This document shows, one piece after another, positions 36,648 through 45,801 of a stretch of 64,000 nt of DNA. The stretch's first letter is position 1; each line of letters opens with the position of its first letter. The position numbers and the translations under genes are program-made. The stretch comes from Thermoleptolyngbya sichuanensis A183 (GTDB lineage: Bacteria; Cyanobacteriota; Cyanobacteriia; Elainellales; Elainellaceae), in the NCBI RefSeq assembly GCF_013177315.1, contig NZ_CP053661.1:434001-498000 (forward strand). Direction: 5' to 3'. The notes under the pieces are model-generated. The model did no database searches, was not told where the DNA came from, and worked only from the letters and a program-made list of their open reading frames with translations.

Positions 36648-39600
36648 ATGTCTGATTTGCAGCAGAAGCATCCGCCGGGAACGTCGCCGCTGGCACTGTG
36701 GTTTCGCGATACCACGGGGCTGACGGAGGAGCGCGTCCAGTTTCGCCTGCGCGGCAATCATCTGCACATTCTCTGTGAGGCGCAGCCCTGCCCCGACCGG
36801 GGGGCGATCGTGGGGCGGCTGCTGCCTGCGCTGCGGAAGGTTGACCTGAATACGCTGGTGCCCGCCGGACAGCCGACGATTTATCAAATTTATCTCTACG
36901 GTCGGCGACCCGGACAGTCGTTGCCGGACTGGTCGTTTTCGATTGATCTGCACCAGTTGGACTATCAGCTCCAGCAGTTTCTTGGGGAACAACTGCTGGC
37001 GGAAGAGTCCCCAGAGTCCTCGTCGCAGCGGGGCGGGCAGTTGGCGACGGTCAGTGCCGGATCTAGGTCTGTTTCAAAGGTTGGCTTTGGTGGGCTGCTG
37101 TCGGGCGATTCGCGTAGCGATCTCTCTGGGAATCGCTCGGTCGAAGGCGATGCGGCGCTCTCTGGGTCAACCCTGGGTCTGGCGCGGCAGGGGCATCCGG
37201 GGGCGATTCGCGAAGCGACCCCTGCGGGAATCGCCCGCTACCTGAGCGACCACCTCAGCAGCTTTGGCATATCCGTGAGGGCAACCGTCAAGCCGCTGCG
37301 CCTCGCCCCAGGGCCCGATCCCGATGCCGCACCGGAACCCCCACCCCAGCGGCTCTGGGTGCTGTGCGAGGCGAATTATTCGCTGGATTCCTCTCTGCTG
37401 GCGGAGCCGCTGGCTCAACATTTGCGCGATCTGCGGCTAGAGGGCTTTCGGGATGCGGTGGTGCGGGTGCAGGTGGCGGGCGAAAGCCAGCCTGACTGGA
37501 TGCTCCAGGTCGATCTGACACCGCCCGATGCCATGCTGCGAGAGTGGGCCCGCTGGGGCGACGTGGGCAGTCTGACGCGCCTGCTCAACCCGGTGCTGGA
37601 GATGCTGGAGGGCGAGGTGTCTACCGCAACGCTGCGGGACTCGACGCTGCACCTGTTTTGTAGCCCCCTGCCCCAAAGCAGCCTTGCGCCCCATCCCCCC
37701 GACCGAGCGGCAGTGAAAGCGGGCGTGGGGGCTGTGTTGCAATCCATCGCGCCCCAGGGCATCCATGCTGCGACGGTCTACGGCCAGGTATTGCATCAGG
37801 AAACGCCGGCCTGGGTGGAATGGCTGGATTTGCCCGCCAGCCAGCAGCCGCACTTGGCAGACTCGACGCTGACCCTGGCCCAGCGGGGCGACTGGGGGGC
37901 GATCGCCTTTCTGCTGAATCGTCTGCTCAACCCCGACCTGACGCAGCAGTTGGCGACGGGCGGCATCCGTGTCCAGCTTTTGCCCAAGCCCGATGGCAGC
38001 GTATCATCGGATGCACCCACCCACGCCCAGCGCTATCTGCTGCATGTGATGAGCGATGCGCCCGTCTGTCCAGACCAGCGGCGGGTTGGCACGACGGTGG
38101 TGCGCTTTCTGCGGGATCTGAATTTGCCGCAACTGGCCGGTGTGCGGGTTTACGGGCGGCGTGCGGGACAAAAGTGGCCGCTGTGGAGCTATGGGGTGGA
38201 TTTTGCGCCGCGATCGCGCGTGGTGCCAGAGCCAGCGCCAGAATTTGCGGCCACCGATGCCTATGTGGGCGACCTGCTGACTCCTGGCGGCGACCTGATC
38301 TTGCGCTCCGACGCAGATCTGCAAACCGTCTGGCAGCGCTGGTGCGATCGCCTCAGCGCGTCGATTCGGCGGGCGTTGGTGAAAACGCACCTGTTTGCTC
38401 CCACGGAGGATGCCCCCGCAGACGACTCCTCGGAAGCCTGGCGCTCGGACGGCCGCAGCTATCGGAATGGGGCCCTAGCAGCGGTGTGGGGGGCGGCAGG
38501 GCTGCTGTTGGCGGTGCAGGCAGACTGGCATCTGGCGCGACTCTTGCAGCAGCCTGAGCAAACGACCCAGCCGGATCGGTTTGTGGCGGTGGATGAGGTG
38601 CCGTCGCTGGCCTTGCCGCCAAGCCGGAACCCCTCGGCGACCGCTGCTGAAGCCGGAGCCGACGACGGGCGATTCCCACCGGGAGCGCTACGCAAATCGC
38701 CCAGCCCAGAGCCGCAGACCGAGGGCGATCGCATCTTTGATTTATCAGGCTTTACTCGCAATGAGGAAGCCGAAGGGGAGTCTAGCACCCCCAACCCGTC
38801 GCCCTCGCCAGAGGTGCAGATCTCGTCGCGATCGCTGCCCTACACGCCCGTCAGCGCGACCGAGCCGCAGACGGTGGCCGAGGTGCTGGCGGCGGGGCTG
38901 CCCTTCCCCACCTTCAATAGTCGCCAGCTCGACGAGAAGCTGATGCTCTACTACGAGCGGCTGCGGCAGACGGGCAACCCGCCCGATGTGCTGATCGTGG
39001 GTAGTTCGCGGGCCCTGCGGGGGGTTGACCCGGTGGCGCTCCAGCGGGAACTGGCGACCCTGGGCTATGCCGATGTGTCGGTGTTCAACTTTGGGGTCAA
39101 CGGCGCAACGGCGCAGGTGGTGGACGCGATTTTGCGGCAGGTGCTAAAGCCCAACCAGTTGCCGAGGCTGATTCTGTGGGCCGACGGGGCGCGGGCCTTC
39201 AACAGCGGCGCGGTGGATGTCACCTACAACGGCATTGCGGTGTCGCCTGCCTATCGGGAGCTATTGGCGGGCACGCTGGCGCGACCCCAGGTGCTACCGG
39301 AGGATTTTGAAACCCCAGCGGAACCCGCAGAACCGACACCGACCCTCAACACCACGCTGCGCGACAGCTATCAAACCCTCGACCGCTGGCTGAGTCGGCA
39401 ACTGGGCGATCGCTCGGCGGTGTTTGGTCAGCGCGATCGCCTTAAGGACGCGCTCCAGCAGCGGGTTCGTCCAGAGTCCCCCAGCGCCGTGTCTGCGGCC
39501 CCCCCGCCGGGCCGCAGCCCGATGCCCTCGCGGTTGCCCGCCGACTCGGCCGAGTCCCTGGTGGAGGCGGGGCGCGACCTGATCGACTTCGACGGCTTTT

Positions 39601-40019
39601 TGCCCCTGGCGCTGCGGTTCAACCCCGCCACCTACTACCAGGAGTATGCCCGCGTGCAGGGCCGCTACGATGGCGACTATACGGATTTTCGGATTGAGGG
39701 CGTGCAGGCGGCGGCGTTTCAGTCGGTGCTGAGGCTGGCGAGCGATCGCAATATTCCCGTCATTTTCATCAACCTGCCGCTGACGGATGAATACCTCGAC
39801 CCGGTGCGCCGCCAGCACGAGCAGACCTTCCGCCAATACCTGCTGCGCGAGGATCTGGACAGCCCCAGCCTGGTTTTCCGCGACCTGGGCGAAATCTGGC
39901 TGGATCAGTACGACTATTTCTCTGACCCCAGCCACCTGAATCGCTACGGCGCGTTTGCGGTTTCTCGGCGCATTGCCCAAGACCCGATGATTCCCTGGAG
40001 CTACGCCAGAGGCAAGTAG
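36648..40019 (+). CDS. DUF1574-type protein: four N-terminal repeats, one span, SGNH-like domain
   Basis: A 1123-residue protein. Residues ~13-103, 194-291, 306-396 and 415-521 look like four diverged copies of one domain. Each has a strand pair ending in a sugar/peptide-like pattern, such as IYLYGRRPGQSLPDWSFSID and VRVYGRRAGQKWPLWSYGVD. A hydrophobic segment follows at about 607-625, then a low-complexity linker. The C-terminal ~370 residues are the DUF1574 region, with an SGNH-hydrolase-like block I VLIVGSSRALRGVDP (about 781-795) and a late DPSHLNRYG (Asp-x-x-His, about 1093-1101). This suggests an esterase or acyltransferase-type fold facing the periplasm, but activity is unproven. Three dispersed palindromic repeats lie in the linkers. 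Confidence 0.8.
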   Translation: MSDLQQKHPPGTSPLALWFRDTTGLTEERVQFRLRGNHLHILCEAQPCPDRGAIVGRLLPALRKVDLNTLVPAGQPTIYQIYLYGRRPGQSLPDWSFSIDLHQLDYQLQQFLGEQLLAEESPESSSQRGGQLATVSAGSRSVSKVGFGGLLSGDSRSDLSGNRSVEGDAALSGSTLGLARQGHPGAIREATPAGIARYLSDHLSSFGISVRATVKPLRLAPGPDPDAAPEPPPQRLWVLCEANYSLDSSLLAEPLAQHLRDLRLEGFRDAVVRVQVAGESQPDWMLQVDLTPPDAMLREWARWGDVGSLTRLLNPVLEMLEGEVSTATLRDSTLHLFCSPLPQSSLAPHPPDRAAVKAGVGAVLQSIAPQGIHAATVYGQVLHQETPAWVEWLDLPASQQPHLADSTLTLAQRGDWGAIAFLLNRLLNPDLTQQLATGGIRVQLLPKPDGSVSSDAPTHAQRYLLHVMSDAPVCPDQRRVGTTVVRFLRDLNLPQLAGVRVYGRRAGQKWPLWSYGVDFAPRSRVVPEPAPEFAATDAYVGDLLTPGGDLILRSDADLQTVWQRWCDRLSASIRRALVKTHLFAPTEDAPADDSSEAWRSDGRSYRNGALAAVWGAAGLLLAVQADWHLARLLQQPEQTTQPDRFVAVDEVPSLALPPSRNPSATAAEAGADDGRFPPGALRKSPSPEPQTEGDRIFDLSGFTRNEEAEGESSTPNPSPSPEVQISSRSLPYTPVSATEPQTVAEVLAAGLPFPTFNSRQLDEKLMLYYERLRQTGNPPDVLIVGSSRALRGVDPVALQRELATLGYADVSVFNFGVNGATAQVVDAILRQVLKPNQLPRLILWADGARAFNSGAVDVTYNGIAVSPAYRELLAGTLARPQVLPEDFETPAEPAEPTPTLNTTLRDSYQTLDRWLSRQLGDRSAVFGQRDRLKDALQQRVRPESPSAVSAAPPPGRSPMPSRLPADSAESLVEAGRDLIDFDGFLPLALRFNPATYYQEYARVQGRYDGDYTDFRIEGVQAAAFQSVLRLASDRNIPVIFINLPLTDEYLDPVRRQHEQTFRQYLLREDLDSPSLVFRDLGEIWLDQYDYFSDPSHLNRYGAFAVSRRIAQDPMIPWSYARGK
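37104..37136 (+). repeat. Dispersed palindromic repeat in DUF1574 gene, copy A
   Basis: GGCGATTCGCGTAGCGATCT then CTCTGGGAATCGC. Read as GDSRSDLSGNR in the linker between the first two domain repeats. Confidence 0.82.
37201..37236 (+). repeat. Dispersed palindromic repeat in DUF1574 gene, copy B
   Basis: GGGCGATTCGCGAAGCGACC then CCTGCGGGAATCGCCC. Same orientation as copy A but read in another frame, giving GAIREATPAGIAR. Confidence 0.85.
38667..38702 (-). repeat. Dispersed palindromic repeat in DUF1574 gene, copy C (inverted)
   Basis: Opposite orientation to copies A and B. It encodes GRFPPGALRKSP in the low-complexity linker before the SGNH-like domain. Confidence 0.82.
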
Positions 40020-40056
40020 CCCAGAAAATTAGCCCAGAAAATTAGCCCAGATATTC
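40018..40056 (+). repeat. Tandem 13-bp repeat at the DUF1574 stop codon
   Basis: AGCCCAGAAAATT occurs twice exactly (40018-40030, 40031-40043), followed by a diverged third unit. The first copy includes the last base pairs of the TAG stop. Confidence 0.7.
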
Positions 40057-40212
40057 GCTAAATTCTTCCGAGAACTTCAATCTCGCCCTGGGGCGTAGCG
40101 CGAACGAGGACGGCTTCGCCCTCGCGGGGCACGAGGGTCGTCAGGGCGGTGATGTTGACCTGGTGGGTAACCAGCACGACCACGCCGGGGGTGTTGCGCT
40201 GATCCAGAATGA

Positions 40213-41729
40213 CTTTAGTTTGGACTAACTGGCATCACAATAATGCTCAACAGGATGCCATAAAGAATCTGCTCAACCGTTCATAACAGTTGAACTTAAG
40301 GAATTGGATACAATCCTGCTCGCAGTTAAGCTGCTGTTGCAACCGGACTGTTCAGGGATTGTTCGGATGTCTTGCGTTTCGAGGCTCGTTTTTTGACCAT
40401 CGGATAGCAGGGACGAGGAGTTGGCTTGTGCCCCTTGCCTCGTCCTGGCGATTTACCACGAGGTTTAGGCGCAGGAGCAGGGGTGCCAATCGCTGCCAAA
40501 ATGCCTGCAAACGCTTGTGCGACCCGACCCGGAGTCAACGTTTCTTGCGGTGCCTGCCAGGGCAAGGGGTGGTCAGTACAGTCCTTTCGCGCTAACCACA
40601 ACTGCCAACTGAGCAACGGCATCAGGCTGCTCCACTGTTCGGTTGCCGATACAGAACTGAACTGGGGATGTGTCCAATATAGCCTCTGCTTGGCAAAGCG
40701 ATACCAGTGTTCAATGGCAAAGCGACGGAGGTAGTGCAACCACAGGGTTTCTAACGGAGGCATCTGCTCACCCAGCCAAACTAACCACAAAGGAGCCAAG
40801 CGTCGCGTGCTGCTCTGTGTCTCCAGCACCTCCACGCGCAACACTTCCATTGCCCGTTTGGGGGATTTGCGGAAATGGTATGCACTCCAACGACTGACCC
40901 GCACTCGTCCCCAGTTGGGATCATCGACTTCAACGGTTTCGACCGGGACACTCCAAGTGTCAGGGTCATTGAGTTTCATCTTATGTCCATGCTTGGCAGG
41001 TGCGCCTCGCCCTCGATACGCTGGGGGCGCGCCATAGACACATCGATTGGATGTAACCCGCAGCAGCAAGTCTGCCTCAATCCCTGCCGTTTGGTTGACA
41101 AAACTGGCATTGCCGTACCCTCGGTCGTAGATCGCCAACGGACGCACCGCTAACTGCCGAGTCACTTGTTTGAGTTGGAATGCCGCTTTACTGGCGGGTG
41201 TTTCAAAGCTGGTGATGCGCTCATGCCGCAATGGTAATGCCCAACTGCCCCTGTCTTCAGCAATCCAGGCTAAGGTACTGTAGTTTTGTCCGGCTATCGG
41301 GGCATGTCCTGTTCTGCCTGATAAGGTGCGGTCTTTCAAACGCCTGGCAGCAGGACGGTTCCACCGACTCGCATCACCTGCCAACAACGGTTGCTGCTGA
41401 GTCGGTATCTGCTGCACCAACAGCTTCAGCACCTTTGATCGGGGTAGGCGGCTATCGCGCAACGCTTCATAGGTGCTCGACCACTGGCGACGAAAGACAG
41501 GACTCTGCGATAGCCTCACAAACGACACGATGCACGCACTCACTAACACGGCATCCATCAGATCAAACAGGGCATCTCTGGCGTTTCCCAAGCTGGCATA
41601 CAACGTTTGGCGAAATTGCTGAAGTTCGTTGAAAATCATGGGGTCAATGTTGGTTGTACTTCATTGACCTTACGGCAGTCGGTGCTTCTCATTGACTGCC
41701 TTCCTCTTCACCATTAGTCCAAACTAAAG
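40213..41729 (-). mobile_element. Complete insertion sequence (1517 bp) with 16-bp ends and 7-bp target duplication
   Basis: The ends are perfect 16-bp inverted repeats CTTTAGTTTGGACTAA (40213-40228, and its complement at 41714-41729). They are flanked by the direct repeat AGAATGA at 40206-40212 and 41730-41736. A single transposase gene lies on the minus strand. The element sits inside the histidine phosphatase gene in the same orientation. The family is uncertain, being DDE-type but not showing the YREK signature of the first IS. Confidence 0.92.
40326..41639 (-). CDS. DDE transposase (family uncertain, IS701/IS4-like)
   Basis: A 437-residue transposase. Candidate catalytic acids are in LLAGDASRWNRPAARR (first D), LAIYDRGYGNASF (second D) and FAIEHWYRFAKQRLYW (E). 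The N-terminus MIFNELQQFRQTLYASLGNARDAL and the C-terminal basic, Pro/Lys-rich tail are typical of a transposase group common in cyanobacteria. The frame is intact, so the copy may be active. The gene starts 75 bp from the right inverted repeat. Confidence 0.88.
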   Translation of the reverse strand: MIFNELQQFRQTLYASLGNARDALFDLMDAVLVSACIVSFVRLSQSPVFRRQWSSTYEALRDSRLPRSKVLKLLVQQIPTQQQPLLAGDASRWNRPAARRLKDRTLSGRTGHAPIAGQNYSTLAWIAEDRGSWALPLRHERITSFETPASKAAFQLKQVTRQLAVRPLAIYDRGYGNASFVNQTAGIEADLLLRVTSNRCVYGAPPAYRGRGAPAKHGHKMKLNDPDTWSVPVETVEVDDPNWGRVRVSRWSAYHFRKSPKRAMEVLRVEVLETQSSTRRLAPLWLVWLGEQMPPLETLWLHYLRRFAIEHWYRFAKQRLYWTHPQFSSVSATEQWSSLMPLLSWQLWLARKDCTDHPLPWQAPQETLTPGRVAQAFAGILAAIGTPAPAPKPRGKSPGRGKGHKPTPRPCYPMVKKRASKRKTSEQSLNSPVATAA

Positions 41730-42392
41730 AGAATGAACTGCTGGAGGGCGCGGGTCTGCTGGGGTTCTGTGGTGCGATCGCCAAAAAATGAGTTCAGCAC
41801 GGGGAACGGCTCCACCGGGGCCAGATCCATCAGCCGCGCTGTGTCTAGGCTGCGACACCACTGGCTCGACAGCACCCGCGCCACCGGAATCTGCCGCTGC
41901 CGAAAGGTCTCACCCAACTGCTGCGACTGCTGCTGCCCCGCTGCGTCCAGGTTGCGCTGGGTCGAGCAATCGTCGATCCGAAAGGCGGGTGGGTCGCCTG
42001 TTCCTGGGGCGCGGGCGTGGCGAAACACGCAACGAACCACGCGGTCTCAGTAAGCTGAAATCCAGAGTCGCCTGTTCCTAGGGCGCGGGCGTGGCGAAAC
42101 AGCACCACGACTCCCGATTCCTGTCGCAGCAGGGCCCACAGTTCCTCGGCAGAGCGGGACGGGGATTGCACCACGAGGGGCGGCGCGGTGGGAGCGGTGG
42201 ACTGGGCGATGGGACTGGGCGGTGCGGCGCTGGGCAGGGCGCTGGGCAGGGCACTGGGTGCGGGTGAACTGGCCATCGGCCCAGAGGCACAGCCCAATAG
42301 GGTGAAGGCGCTCAGCAGGGCGATCGCCCCACTCGTTACGGTCTGAACGCCCGTCGAAAATCGCCTCAGGTCAACCATTGAAATGAAAATGC

Positions 42393-45281
42393 TCATCCGG
42401 TGAAGATATTTAGCTGGCCCGCGGGTTCTCGCAGGCGGGAGCGGCGACTGGCGGTTTTGCTCGGCACCCGCTCGGACGACTCGGCCGGACTGGACTCGCC
42501 CCGCAGCCCTACCGCAATGTGGGAATGGCGCTCGATCTGCCCCATCACCTGCCGCGCCCGCTCGATGACCGAAGCTGGCAGCCCCGCCAGCCGACCCGCT
42601 TCGATGCCGTAGGACTTGTCTGCGCCGCCGGGCCGCACCTGATGCAAAAAGATAATCTGATCGGGCAGTTCTTTGACGACCACCTGGTAGTTGGCTACGT
42701 TAGACAGCAGCGACGCGAGTTCGTTGAGTTCGTGGTAATGGGTGGCAAAGATGGTGCGGGCGCGAATGTCGGTGGCCAGGTGTTCTGCCACAGCCCAGGC
42801 AATGGAAAGGCCATCAAAAGTGGCCGTGCCCCGCCCAATTTCGTCCAGCAGGACGAGCGATCGCGGCGTGGCGTGGTTGAGAATGTTGGCCGTCTCGTTC
42901 ATCTCCACCATAAAGGTGGACTGACCCGTGGCCAGGTCGTCTACTGCACCGACGCGGGTGAAAATGCGATCGCACACTCCCAGGGTTGCCGCCGCCGCAG
43001 GCACAAAGCTGCCCACCTGCGCCATCAGTTGAATCAGCCCCACCTGCCGCAGGTAACAGCTTTTGCCACTGGCGTTGGGCCCGGTCAGAATAATCAGGTC
43101 TGGGGCGCTGTGGGTAGCCGTGGGGGTAGGCGCAGGCGCGTCGGCGGGCGGGCGCGGTGGGGGAGGGGCGATCGTCCCCCGGCTGCCCCCGGTTCCCCTG
43201 TCTGGATCTCCAGACCCTAAGGTTGCCGAATTGGGCACGAAGAACCCGGCGGGCAGGGATTGTTCCACGACGGGATGGCGGCCGTCTACGATCGCAATCT
43301 GGCGAGACTCTGTGATGGCTGGGCGGCAATAGTTTTGATAGACCGCCACTTCGGCTAGGGAACAGAGGGCATCTAGGGCGGCGATCGCCCCCGCCACCTG
43401 GCGAATCGACTCGGATTGCTCGGCCACCTGAAGCCGCAGTGCCGTGAAGATTTCGTACTCCAGCTTATGGACGGCTTCGCGGGTCAGAAAAATCGCCGAT
43501 TCCCGCTGCTTCAGTTCTGGCGTGATGTAGCGCTCTTCGTTGGTGAGGGTCTGCTTGCGGATGTAGTCGTCGGGCAGGTCGGCGCTGGCTTTGGCCCGCG
43601 AAATGCTGAGGTAGTAGCCAAAAGCTTTGGTGTAGCCCACCTTCAGGGTGGCGATGCCGGTGCGCTGGCGCTCGGTGGTTTCAAGCTCGGCGATCCACTG
43701 CTGGTCGGCCTCGATGCTCTGGCGCAGGCGATCGAGCTGGGGATTCACTCCGGGGCGGATCAGGTTGCCCTCGGTTAGGTAGAGGGGCGGCGTTTCGACC
43801 AGATGGGCCCGCAGCGTTTGCCCCAGGGTGTCCATCACGGGGGGCACGGTTTGCAGCGCGATCAGAAAGGGCGATCGCCCCACTGCCACCAGATCAGCAA
43901 TCTCTGGCAGCTTGCCGAGGGAATCTGCCAGGGCCACCAGGTCGCGGGCATTGGCGGTGCCCGATCCGGCCCGCCCCGTCAGCCGCTCTAGGTCGTAGAT
44001 TTGCTTGAGGACCTGCTGAAGCTGCTGGCGCAGAGTCCCCTGGTCGATCAGTTCTTGAATTGTGTCCTGCCGCGCCTGAATCGCGGATCGATCCAGCAGG
44101 GGTTGTAGCAGCCAGCGCCGCAGCGCCCGCCCGCCCATAGCCGTCACTGTGCGGTCCAGGGCCCACAGCAGGGAGCCGTGAAACGTGCCGTCGCGCTGGG
44201 TTTGGGTAATTTCCAGGTTGCGGCGGGTCTGGTGGTCGATCACCAGAAAATCGCTGAGGGTGTAGGTGTAGAGGGGCTGGAGGGGAATGCGGGTGGGGTA
44301 GGCGTGAGCTGCGGGCGGGGCGGGGGACGGGGCAGCGTTAGCTTCGGTGGGGACGGCTTCGAGCTGGCGCTCAGAGGTTTCTTCCAGGTATTGCAGCAGC
44401 CCGCCCGCCGCCCGCACCGCTAGGGGCAAATGTTCACAGCCCATGCCCTCTAGCGATCGCACGCGGAAGCGCTCCAGCAGGCGTTGGCGGGCCTCGGCTG
44501 CCTGAAACGGGGCCTGGGGCCGCAGCGTATAGCAAAACTGGGGCGGCAGTGCCTCTGGTAGGGCGGCGGCTCGGCGCGGATCGGGGATGCCGGCGCGGGG
44601 ATCGGGGCGCAGAAGCCCCACCAGATCGGGGGCGTTGGTGGGCAGCAGAATTTCGGAGGGCTGGAGCCGCAGAATCTCCTGGGTCAGCCGGTCCAGCCCG
44701 CTGGCCTGGGTGGTGAGGAACTCGCCCGTCGATACATCGGCGATCGCCAGCCCCCAGTGCGTCCCAGCTATCACCACCGCTGCCAGGTAGTTGTTGCGGC
44801 GGGCGTTCAGCATTCCTTCCTCCAGCACCGTGCCGGGGGTAATCACCCGCGTTACCTGGCGCTGCACCAGCCGCCCTTGGGCATCGGCGGCATCTTCGGT
44901 CTGGTCGCAAATGGCGACGGCGTAGCCCCGCTCCACCAGTTGGGCACAGTAGCGCTCCATGGCGTGGTGGGGCACACCCGCCAGCGGCACTCGCCCCACG
45001 GTCTTGCCTGCGTCTTTGCTAGTCAGCACCAGCTCTAGCTCCTGGGCGATGGTGATGGCATCCTGAAAAAACGTCTCAAAGAAATCGCCCACCCGATACA
45101 GCAGCAGCGCCTGGGGATATTCGTCTTTCAGATCGGCGTAGTGCCGCATCATCGGCGTGAGCGCGTCGCGGTCTACCGAGCGGTGGTCGGTATAGCGCAC
45201 CGTCTGCTTGATGAGCCGGTCTGGCAGGTCTCCTAGCCGTTGAGGTTCCGGCGCGTTGGGGGCAGGGGGCAGGTCGGTCAT
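42393..45281 (-). CDS. mutS: DNA mismatch repair protein MutS
   Basis: A 962-residue mismatch-recognition ATPase. The N-terminal mismatch-binding motif is GDFFETF (family GxFxE) near residue 65. The core and lever domains follow, then the C-terminal ABC ATPase with Walker [25 protein letters not shown] and [16 protein letters not shown], and the ending contains the usual helix-turn-helix dimer region. A Pro/Ala-rich insert of about 40 residues lies just before the ATPase domain ([20 protein letters not shown]), which is unusual. Its stop overlaps the ATG of the histidine phosphatase gene (ATGA), so the two form an operon. Confidence 0.96.
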   Translation of the reverse strand: MTDLPPAPNAPEPQRLGDLPDRLIKQTVRYTDHRSVDRDALTPMMRHYADLKDEYPQALLLYRVGDFFETFFQDAITIAQELELVLTSKDAGKTVGRVPLAGVPHHAMERYCAQLVERGYAVAICDQTEDAADAQGRLVQRQVTRVITPGTVLEEGMLNARRNNYLAAVVIAGTHWGLAIADVSTGEFLTTQASGLDRLTQEILRLQPSEILLPTNAPDLVGLLRPDPRAGIPDPRRAAALPEALPPQFCYTLRPQAPFQAAEARQRLLERFRVRSLEGMGCEHLPLAVRAAGGLLQYLEETSERQLEAVPTEANAAPSPAPPAAHAYPTRIPLQPLYTYTLSDFLVIDHQTRRNLEITQTQRDGTFHGSLLWALDRTVTAMGGRALRRWLLQPLLDRSAIQARQDTIQELIDQGTLRQQLQQVLKQIYDLERLTGRAGSGTANARDLVALADSLGKLPEIADLVAVGRSPFLIALQTVPPVMDTLGQTLRAHLVETPPLYLTEGNLIRPGVNPQLDRLRQSIEADQQWIAELETTERQRTGIATLKVGYTKAFGYYLSISRAKASADLPDDYIRKQTLTNEERYITPELKQRESAIFLTREAVHKLEYEIFTALRLQVAEQSESIRQVAGAIAALDALCSLAEVAVYQNYCRPAITESRQIAIVDGRHPVVEQSLPAGFFVPNSATLGSGDPDRGTGGSRGTIAPPPPRPPADAPAPTPTATHSAPDLIILTGPNASGKSCYLRQVGLIQLMAQVGSFVPAAAATLGVCDRIFTRVGAVDDLATGQSTFMVEMNETANILNHATPRSLVLLDEIGRGTATFDGLSIAWAVAEHLATDIRARTIFATHYHELNELASLLSNVANYQVVVKELPDQIIFLHQVRPGGADKSYGIEAGRLAGLPASVIERARQVMGQIERHSHIAVGLRGESSPAESSERVPSKTASRRSRLREPAGQLNIFTG

Positions 45282-45332
45282 AGGCAGCGGCGGTAGGGAG
45301 CAGCGATGGGGGTCGGCGGCAGACGGATCAAT

Positions 45333-45384
45333 CGACTGATGAAATCAACTGATGGAACCGACTGATGGAGCCGACTGATTGAAA
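45333..45384 (+). repeat. Tandem 13-bp repeat upstream of mutS, four units
   Basis: Four units of about CGACTGATGGAAC (45333, 45346, 45359, 45372) within the 5' region of mutS. The 45282-45542 spacer otherwise shows nothing distinctive. Confidence 0.75.
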
Positions 45385-45566
45385 ATTTTAATCAGGGCTG
45401 GGGGAACTCGCAGCGCGGTGCGGGCTTCAAAGAGGGCAATCTAGCCTCATCATCTTGCCGGATCTATGCCGGGTTTATAGAGTGCAGATCATAAAGAGTG
45501 CGGATCAAACTGCGAATGGAGGTTCCCTTTTGACTTTATCGTATGGTTTTGCGGTGGGGGCGATCG

Positions 45567-45716
45567 CCCTCCAACGTTTTTACCGCCAACGTGTTTCCTG
45601 CCAAGAGGGTTGCCGCTAAGAGGGTTTCCGCCAACGTGTTTTCTGGCAAAATGGCTCCCTCCGAAATAGTTTCCGCCAACGTGTTTCCTGCCAAGTTTCT
45701 CGCCAACCTGTTTAGC
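45567..45716 (+). repeat. 15-bp tandem repeat array coding for pentapeptides
   Basis: About ten consecutive units near CCGCCAACGTGTTTC, period 15 bp, with the strongest units exactly 45 bp apart (45583, 45628, 45673). In one frame (ATG 45543 to TGA 45719, 58 codons) it reads SNVFT ANVFP AKRVA AKRVS ANVFS ... ANVFP AKFLA NLFS. No ribosome binding site is seen for this ATG. It could be a decayed pentapeptide-repeat gene or a non-coding minisatellite. Confidence 0.65.
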
Positions 45717-45801
45717 TGAGCCGGCCGCGTCTTGCGGAACGCGCCGTCTTCCTGGTGAAGCTACTCAATCTGCAAGCCCCCTACAGACTCGACGGAGCCT
45801 C

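Larger units (their letters stand above)
40058..42396 (-). pseudogene. Histidine phosphatase family lipoprotein gene, broken by an IS and a 74-bp duplication
   Basis: The minus-strand gene starts at ATG 42396, overlapping the mutS stop (ATGA), and would make a lipoprotein (FTLLGC lipobox). It has the phosphoglycerate-mutase-type RHx motif LFRHARA, then IDDCSTQRNLD, SSQWCRSLDTARL and, beyond the IS, VVVLVTHQVNITALTTLVP with the second catalytic His, ending at TAG 40058-40060. Two lesions break it. A 34-bp segment at 41993-42026 is repeated at 42067-42100 (one mismatch, period 74 bp), which shifts the frame. A 1517-bp IS then splits the remainder. Removing one duplication unit, and the IS with one 7-bp target copy, restores a continuous frame reading QQFILDQRNTPGVV. 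Confidence 0.9.
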
